Source: an uncultured Methanoregula sp.
Lineage (GTDB): Archaea; Halobacteriota; Methanomicrobia; Methanomicrobiales; Methanospirillaceae
Direction: 5' to 3'
DNA: 64,000 bases
Assembly: GCF_963667735.1 (NCBI RefSeq)
Contig: NZ_OY763919.1
Span: 1,241,539 to 1,305,538 of the forward strand
The position numbers and the translations under genes were made by a program. The notes beneath the pieces are model-generated. The model did no database searches, was not told where the DNA came from, and was given only the letters and a program-made list of their open reading frames with translations. Shown in pieces: positions 58,577 through 64,000 of the stretch (its first letter is position 1; every line of letters begins with the position of its first letter).

Positions 58577-61500
58577 ATGACGATAAAAACCGGTTTAATT
58601 TGTTCCGGGTGGCGTTCCGCCCTCTTGGTACTGTTTCTGGTGATCGTAACTGCGATCATGCCGGTATCGGCAGCCACAAACTGGACCGTTGGCGCAAGCG
58701 GATGTGACTTCACATCGTTTGCCACTGCGTTGAGCAGTGCATCGGTGGTTAATGGGGATACCATTTTCCTTTATAATGGGACTTACGCGATGGACGCAGG
58801 TTTCTCCAAGACCCTTACTATCGCTGGTGAAGATGCCAATTCCGTAACTATTGATATCGGAGGAAAAGGCCGGACATTGAATACCGGCACCGGTTCAATT
58901 ATTGAACGTATCCGTTTCACCAACGGGAGATTTACGTTTCCCACAACATCTCCCGGGAATACGAACCTGATCATCCGGAATTGTATTTTTGATGGATTGA
59001 TGGCTCCAACATCAACCACATCGGGAGCTATCACACTGATGGGAACAAATAACACCATTTCCAATAATATATTCAGAAATAATCCTGTAAACACCCTGAT
59101 TCTTCTTTCCGGAACGAAGAATGTCATCGAAAACAATACATTTACAGGCACCACGGGGACGGCAACCAGCAACAATGGTGTAATCTATTCCAGTGCGAAT
59201 TACAATAGTGTCATCAGGAACAATTCGTTCAGCGATAACACCGTCCCCTGTGTTCGGATATTATCGACATCGTACTCCGCCAACATATATCTTAACAATT
59301 TTGTTATCCCGGATGGTGTGAGTCCCGTAGTCAATCAGGGAGCAAATGATCCCCCAGCGTTCTCTTGGGTTTCCCCCTCAGTTATGGCTTATACCTATCA
59401 GGGAACTCCTTACACCAAGGTTCTCGGTAATTACTTCAGCACCTATGCCGGTACGGATGCAGATGGAGATGGAATCGGGGATACCTCGTATTCATTGTCT
59501 GCTAACCAGATCGATTCAGCACCCCTGATGAAACCGACGTCGTACTACTTCGGGACAACCAACTCCCCCGTTGCATCCTTCAATGCTGATACAACCTCCG
59601 GCACCGCCCCACTTGCGGTCCAGTTCAACGACACCTCGTCCAACACTCCGACCTCATGGGCATGGGACTTCAACAACGATGGCGTAGTCGATGCGACAAC
59701 GCAGAACGCGACCTACACCTACACAAGCACTGGTACCTACGCCGTGAACCTGACGGCAACAAATGCCGGAGGCAGCAACAGCCTCCTGAAGACGGACTAC
59801 ATCACCGTAACCTCAGCGGCTGTGGCACCGGTCACAGCGTTCTCGGCAAGTACAACTTCCGGTACCGCCCCGCTTGCAGTGATGTTCAACGATACCTCGG
59901 TCAACGCTCCGACCTCGTGGCTGTGGGACTTCGGTGACGGCAGCACTTCCACCGAGCAGAATGTGACCCACACGTTCACCTCAGCCGGTACATTCACGGT
60001 CAACCTGACCGCCACAAACTCTGCGGGCAGCAACAGTCTCCTGAAGACAAGCTACATCTCTGTAACCTCAGCGGCAGTAGCACCGGTCGCGTCGTACACT
60101 GCGAGCACGACTTCCGGTACCGCCCCGCTTGCGGTCATGTTCAACGACACATCCTCGAATTCCCCGACCTCATGGGCGTGGGACTTCAACAACGATGGCA
60201 TGGTTGATGCGACCACGCAGAACGCTACCTATACTTACACCTCTGCCGGCACGTATACCGTTAACCTCACGGCCACGAACGCGGTGGGCAGCAACAGCAA
60301 CGTGCTTGCGAATTATATAACGGTCAGTGCAGCTGCCGTAGCCCCGGTCGCATCGTTTACATCGAGTGTAACAACCGGTCATGCACCGCTGACTGTCCAT
60401 TTCACTGACACATCGACAAACGCCCCGACCACCTGGGCCTGGGATTTCAACAACGACGGAACAACAGACAGCACCGAGCAAAACCCCGCATATACTTACT
60501 CCACGGTGGGAATGTACACGGTGAGCCTGAATGCGACAAACGCAGCAGGCAGCAACACGGTCACCCGGGGATATATCTCGGCAACCACGGCGGACGGAAC
60601 GGCGCCGCTCCCGGCGACCCGTATGATCCCGATTAATGTATCGAATGATGCCGGTGTGAAATACAAGGGATGGGATGCCGCGTACTGGCCTGCGAACAAC
60701 GTACCCAGCAATGCGTATTTACTCACTGCAAACGGTGGCGGATTGAACCAGCTCCACGTCTTCACCTCCCCCACCGGGACGGATACCCCCATCAGGTCCA
60801 CGGCACAGTCGGGCACGGTCTACCTGACGACTACCGGTGGAAGGGGATCGAACGATGATGTCCTCCTCCTTCTCACGGTCCAGGACCCCATCCCCGATGA
60901 CTTTGCAGTCCATATAACGTCAAGCGGATACAACTGGACACCCCCGACCCCCGGGGCATATAATCCGAGTATGCCCACGGAATACAGTTACGTATCAGGG
61001 GCTGTAGACGAGACATTTACCAAGTCCGATTTCGTCTACGGTGGCCAGACCTGGAGACCCGGTCCGGGCGGCTCCACCCCCTACACTCCCCCCTCAACAC
61101 TCAATCTCTATAGCGGCCAGAGTATCACGGACACCACTTCAAAATCGTACCTGATGTTCGTTGATCTGTATGCCGGTAACATGAACAATGCTGCGTTGAC
61201 GGATCGCGGTGCAGTCAAGGTGGAATACCGTTTCACGAACCTGAGTACCACTGCTGCCTTCACTCCCTATTCCTGGGCCAGTGCATCCAACCAGGCCGAA
61301 GGAATTTCATGGACAACCGATGCCAATTCAAGAATTTATATCGTGAACGTTGCCCCGGTAGTTACCAGTGATACCCCTGTGCAGAATGTTGATATCGGCA
61401 GTGCCATACACCCCGTTGCCATCTCCGCCAGGGATATCACGTCCGATACCCCGTTCACGATTGCAACAACCTATACCGTTGATGGCGGATCCGTTGTTTC

Positions 61501-64000
61501 CGGTTTACCCGAAGGATTGACCCTGTCGTCCTCCACGTATGCCCTGAGCGGCTCCTATTCCGGTATGAATACCTCTTACCAGACAATTTCAGGAACTGCA
61601 AATACCGCAGGGAAATACAATATAACGGTAACTGCATCCGACAAGTACTCGGCAGCGGGATCTACGGTATTCGCCGTTAATGTCGCGGCACCGTCTGTCC
61701 CGGTTGCTGCGTTTTCAGCGAACGCAACCACCGGTACCGCACCGGTGACGATCCTCTTCAACGACACATCGTCCAACACTCCGACCTCGTGGGCGTGGGA
61801 CTTCAACAACGATGGCGTAGTCGATGCGACAACGCAGAACGCGACCTACACCTACACAGGCGCCGGTACCTATTCGGTCAACCTGACGGCAACCAACTCG
61901 GCCGGGAGCAACAGTCTCCTGAAGACGGATTACATAACGGTATCCTCAGCGGTTGTAGTCCCGGTTGCATCGTACACGGCAAGCTCAACCTCCGGTACCG
62001 CCCCACTCGCGGTCATGTTCAACGATACCTCGGTCAACGCTCCGACCAGCTGGCTGTGGGACTTCGGTGACGGCAGCACTTCCTCCGAGCGGAACGTGAC
62101 CCACACGTTCACCTCAGCCGGTACATTCACGGTCAACCTGACGGCAACCAACTCGGCTGGGAGCAACAGTCTCCTGAAGACGAGCTACATCACGGTAACT
62201 TCAGCGGCAGTAGCACCGGTTGCATCGTACACTGCGAGCACGACTTCCGGTACCGCCCCGCTTGCGGTAATGTTCAACGACACATCCTCGAATTTCCCGA
62301 CCTCATGGGCCTGGGACTTCAACAACGATGGCGTGGTTGATGCAACTACGCAGAATGCAACGTATACCTTCACGACCGCAGGGACATACACGGTGAACCT
62401 GACGGCCACGAACTCAGCCGGCAGCAACTCGCAGGTGAAGACCGGGTACATCACGGTCGGATCCTCAGGAGGAGTCCTTCCCGGGTACAACAACATCTTT
62501 GTCAGCACGGCAAACGATGGCGGCGTTCAGTACAACACCTTCAGCAACAACACCTACATTATCCGGTTCGAAGGGGTTGACCGGGGCCTCAACGCGCTCC
62601 ACGTCTCCACCGATCCCGCCGTGAATTTCGGGCAGGTGACCACGACCGACAGCCGGACCGGCACCTTCTATGCCACCGATTCGGGCGGGAAGGGATACGA
62701 GGACGATATCCTCCTCCTGGTTGCGGTGAACGGGACCATCCCCGACGACTTCAGCCTCAGGATCACGTCTGACGGGTACACGTGGACGCCGAACACGGCC
62801 AGCAACACGGCCCCGGATCTCTCCACCGTAACCTACCGCCCGGCAGCCCTCGACGAGACCTTCACCAAGGCGGATTTCATCTACGGGCCCCAGACCTGGA
62901 AACCAACCGGGAATGAAGTGGATTATCCCCTCTACTATGGCCAGGACATGACCAATACGTCCAACACCTTCAGGCTGATGTTCGTGGATCTCAAATCCGG
63001 TGTCCTCCGTCCGAATACCGCCCTCCAGAACCAGGGAGCCGTGCGGATCAACTACACGATCCGGAACCCGGGTCCCTTCACGACGTTCAATGTCTACGGG
63101 TACTGCAAGAACTCCAACAACGGCCTGGAGATGATCGCCTGGACAAATGCCCTTATACCTCCAAAGGAAGTGAGCGGATACTCGGTCACCCGGGATCCCA
63201 TAACGCCGACCCCGACCCCCACCCCGACTCCGGGCGTTTCCGTACCGGTGGCAGCGTTCGGATCCGACATGACCTCGGGCACGGCGCCGCTGACGGTCCA
63301 GTTCAACGACACATCCTCGAATTCCCCGACCTCGTGGACCTGGGACTTCAACAACGATGGCGTGGTTGATGCAACAACGCAGAACGCGACCTACACCTAC
63401 ACAAGCGCCGGTACCTATACGGTCAACCTTACGGCAACGAACACTGCCGGCAGCAACTCGCTTGTGAAGACCGGGTACATCACGGTCAGCGCACCGGTAA
63501 TTTTGGCACCGGTTGCCTCGTACACGGTGAACACCGCGTATGGCTTAGCCCCGCTGAACGTGCAGTTCACGGACACCTCGACGGGCACGCCGACCTCCTG
63601 GTCCTGGGATTTCGGTGACGGCACAACCTCCACCGACAAGAGTCCCTCGCACACGTACAGCACTCCCGGGACGTACACGGTCAACCTGGTAACAACGAAC
63701 AGCGGCGGCAGCAGCAGTACCGTCAAGACAAATTACATCACGGCAACCGGCCTGTTGTCCAACAACCGCCACATCTTCATCAATGTTGCAAACGATGACG
63801 GCGTGAAGTACAATATGGACGGCGCGACCTACAGCGGTCCCAACAACACCTATTACATCAAGGCCGATGGCGGGGGCTTGAACGAGCTCCATATCACGAA
63901 CGATATATCTGCACCGAGCGGACAGGTCACGACGAGCAATGCGAAGTCCGGCACCTTCTATCTCTCGAACACCGGTGGCCGGGGATTCGACAACGATATC
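58577..64000 (+). CDS. Giant multidomain surface protein (beta-helix, PKD, DUF3344), 3' end off the window
   Basis: The frame is open from the ATG at 58577 to the window edge, at least 1808 codons. Domain order by residue: signal peptide 1-32; parallel beta-helix about 34-330 with N-rich rungs; PKD 1-4 at about 331-672; DUF3344-like 1 at 683-925; Ig-like 925-1036; PKD 5-7 at 1038-1295; DUF3344-like 2 at 1302-1538; TPTPTP linker 1544-1554; PKD 8-9 at 1554-1723; DUF3344-like 3 from 1726, cut. PKD signature is TSWxWDFNNDG/TSWLWDFGDGS. It is a cell-surface adhesin or matrix protein. The C-terminal anchor is unseen. Confidence 0.85.
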   Translation, partial: MTIKTGLICSGWRSALLVLFLVIVTAIMPVSAATNWTVGASGCDFTSFATALSSASVVNGDTIFLYNGTYAMDAGFSKTLTIAGEDANSVTIDIGGKGRTLNTGTGSIIERIRFTNGRFTFPTTSPGNTNLIIRNCIFDGLMAPTSTTSGAITLMGTNNTISNNIFRNNPVNTLILLSGTKNVIENNTFTGTTGTATSNNGVIYSSANYNSVIRNNSFSDNTVPCVRILSTSYSANIYLNNFVIPDGVSPVVNQGANDPPAFSWVSPSVMAYTYQGTPYTKVLGNYFSTYAGTDADGDGIGDTSYSLSANQIDSAPLMKPTSYYFGTTNSPVASFNADTTSGTAPLAVQFNDTSSNTPTSWAWDFNNDGVVDATTQNATYTYTSTGTYAVNLTATNAGGSNSLLKTDYITVTSAAVAPVTAFSASTTSGTAPLAVMFNDTSVNAPTSWLWDFGDGSTSTEQNVTHTFTSAGTFTVNLTATNSAGSNSLLKTSYISVTSAAVAPVASYTASTTSGTAPLAVMFNDTSSNSPTSWAWDFNNDGMVDATTQNATYTYTSAGTYTVNLTATNAVGSNSNVLANYITVSAAAVAPVASFTSSVTTGHAPLTVHFTDTSTNAPTTWAWDFNNDGTTDSTEQNPAYTYSTVGMYTVSLNATNAAGSNTVTRGYISATTADGTAPLPATRMIPINVSNDAGVKYKGWDAAYWPANNVPSNAYLLTANGGGLNQLHVFTSPTGTDTPIRSTAQSGTVYLTTTGGRGSNDDVLLLLTVQDPIPDDFAVHITSSGYNWTPPTPGAYNPSMPTEYSYVSGAVDETFTKSDFVYGGQTWRPGPGGSTPYTPPSTLNLYSGQSITDTTSKSYLMFVDLYAGNMNNAALTDRGAVKVEYRFTNLSTTAAFTPYSWASASNQAEGISWTTDANSRIYIVNVAPVVTSDTPVQNVDIGSAIHPVAISARDITSDTPFTIATTYTVDGGSVVSGLPEGLTLSSSTYALSGSYSGMNTSYQTISGTANTAGKYNITVTASDKYSAAGSTVFAVNVAAPSVPVAAFSANATTGTAPVTILFNDTSSNTPTSWAWDFNNDGVVDATTQNATYTYTGAGTYSVNLTATNSAGSNSLLKTDYITVSSAVVVPVASYTASSTSGTAPLAVMFNDTSVNAPTSWLWDFGDGSTSSERNVTHTFTSAGTFTVNLTATNSAGSNSLLKTSYITVTSAAVAPVASYTASTTSGTAPLAVMFNDTSSNFPTSWAWDFNNDGVVDATTQNATYTFTTAGTYTVNLTATNSAGSNSQVKTGYITVGSSGGVLPGYNNIFVSTANDGGVQYNTFSNNTYIIRFEGVDRGLNALHVSTDPAVNFGQVTTTDSRTGTFYATDSGGKGYEDDILLLVAVNGTIPDDFSLRITSDGYTWTPNTASNTAPDLSTVTYRPAALDETFTKADFIYGPQTWKPTGNEVDYPLYYGQDMTNTSNTFRLMFVDLKSGVLRPNTALQNQGAVRINYTIRNPGPFTTFNVYGYCKNSNNGLEMIAWTNALIPPKEVSGYSVTRDPITPTPTPTPTPGVSVPVAAFGSDMTSGTAPLTVQFNDTSSNSPTSWTWDFNNDGVVDATTQNATYTYTSAGTYTVNLTATNTAGSNSLVKTGYITVSAPVILAPVASYTVNTAYGLAPLNVQFTDTSTGTPTSWSWDFGDGTTSTDKSPSHTYSTPGTYTVNLVTTNSGGSSSTVKTNYITATGLLSNNRHIFINVANDDGVKYNMDGATYSGPNNTYYIKADGGGLNELHITNDISAPSGQVTTSNAKSGTFYLSNTGGRGFDNDI
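59625..60270 (+). repeat. PKD block 1 of an internal DNA duplication
   Basis: Bases 59625-60270 encode PKD 1-3. They match 61758-62403 with a constant offset of 2133 bases (711 codons), checked at three separate anchor points. Long stretches are almost identical at the DNA level, beyond protein conservation, so this is a recent duplication or gene conversion. Confidence 0.6.
61758..62403 (+). repeat. PKD block 2 of an internal DNA duplication
   Basis: The second copy encodes PKD 5-7 and matches block 1 at a 2133-base offset. The DUF3344 domains that follow each block are more diverged than the PKD DNA, so the blocks were homogenised after the larger unit duplicated, or were duplicated separately. 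Confidence 0.6.

Noticed and set aside
1..64000. CRISPR arrays, tRNA and rRNA genes, molybdenum-cofactor riboswitch
   Set aside because: No regularly spaced identical repeats, no cloverleaf-like sequence, no rRNA signature and no recognised Moco riboswitch pattern were found on reading both strands; such riboswitches are also not expected in archaea.

Overview
The window is a piece of a methanogenic archaeal chromosome, most likely Methanomicrobiales close to Methanoregula. The evidence is two complete formylmethanofuran dehydrogenase operons, an F420-type formate dehydrogenase, a Tfx-family regulator, T-run terminators, AT-rich TATA promoters, and surface proteins built from PKD and DUF3344-like domains. 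Family assignments come from reading motifs and domain order. No database search was possible.

Region 1 (1-9.5 kb) and region 3 (20.7-33.8 kb) form a molybdenum/tungsten and C1 island. It holds a TupABC-type tungstate importer with a small winged-helix gene beside it, a molybdenum-storage-like kinase-fold protein, Fwd operon 1 (ferredoxin-D-B-A-C plus a rubredoxin variant), Fwd operon 2 (ferredoxin-D-B-A-C), a SagB-type oxidoreductase, a MoeA-PBP fusion, a ferritin-like protein, FdhB/FdhA and an FmdE-family protein. Two molbindins (41.1 and 56.0 kb) and Tfx (47.8 kb) belong to the same theme. Together they would take up oxyanion, store it, build the pterin cofactor and use it in the enzymes that reduce CO2 or oxidise formate.

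Region 2 (9.7-20.4 kb) is a sulfur and redox trafficking island. It holds a SufS-like cysteine desulfurase, a small siroheme/ferredoxin protein of the sulfite-reductase-like group, two half-size YedE-like membrane proteins, two TusA-like carriers, a three-domain DsrE/F/H-type fusion, an activator ATPase convergent with a double-cubane-cluster/HgdB-like protein, a C_GCAxxG protein and an OsmC protein.

Region 4 (33.8-43 kb) is mostly unknown: a paralogous pair of small proteins, a methyltransferase, a YdjM-like membrane protein, and two compact minus-strand cassettes of unrecognised genes (40.7-39.5 and 38.9-37.1 kb), one holding a 54-residue membrane peptide.

Region 5 (43.3-64 kb) is the most original part. 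A five-gene ECF transporter operon includes a membrane-anchored protein whose two DUF3344-like halves appear in swapped order. Further on, a DUF3344-PKD surface protein is translationally coupled to an ABC ATPase, a HypB/G3E-like GTPase and an Fe-S protein with a His-rich tail. A secreted DUF3344 protein follows, then a multidomain adhesin of at least 1808 residues that runs off the right edge. Inverted GTTAAC elements lie upstream of two of these units. My main hypothesis is that DUF3344 proteins form a cell-surface capture system for a metal or cofactor, served by the ECF importer and the cytosolic ATPase/GTPase/Fe-S set. This is inference. I saw no tRNA, rRNA, CRISPR array or insertion sequence.
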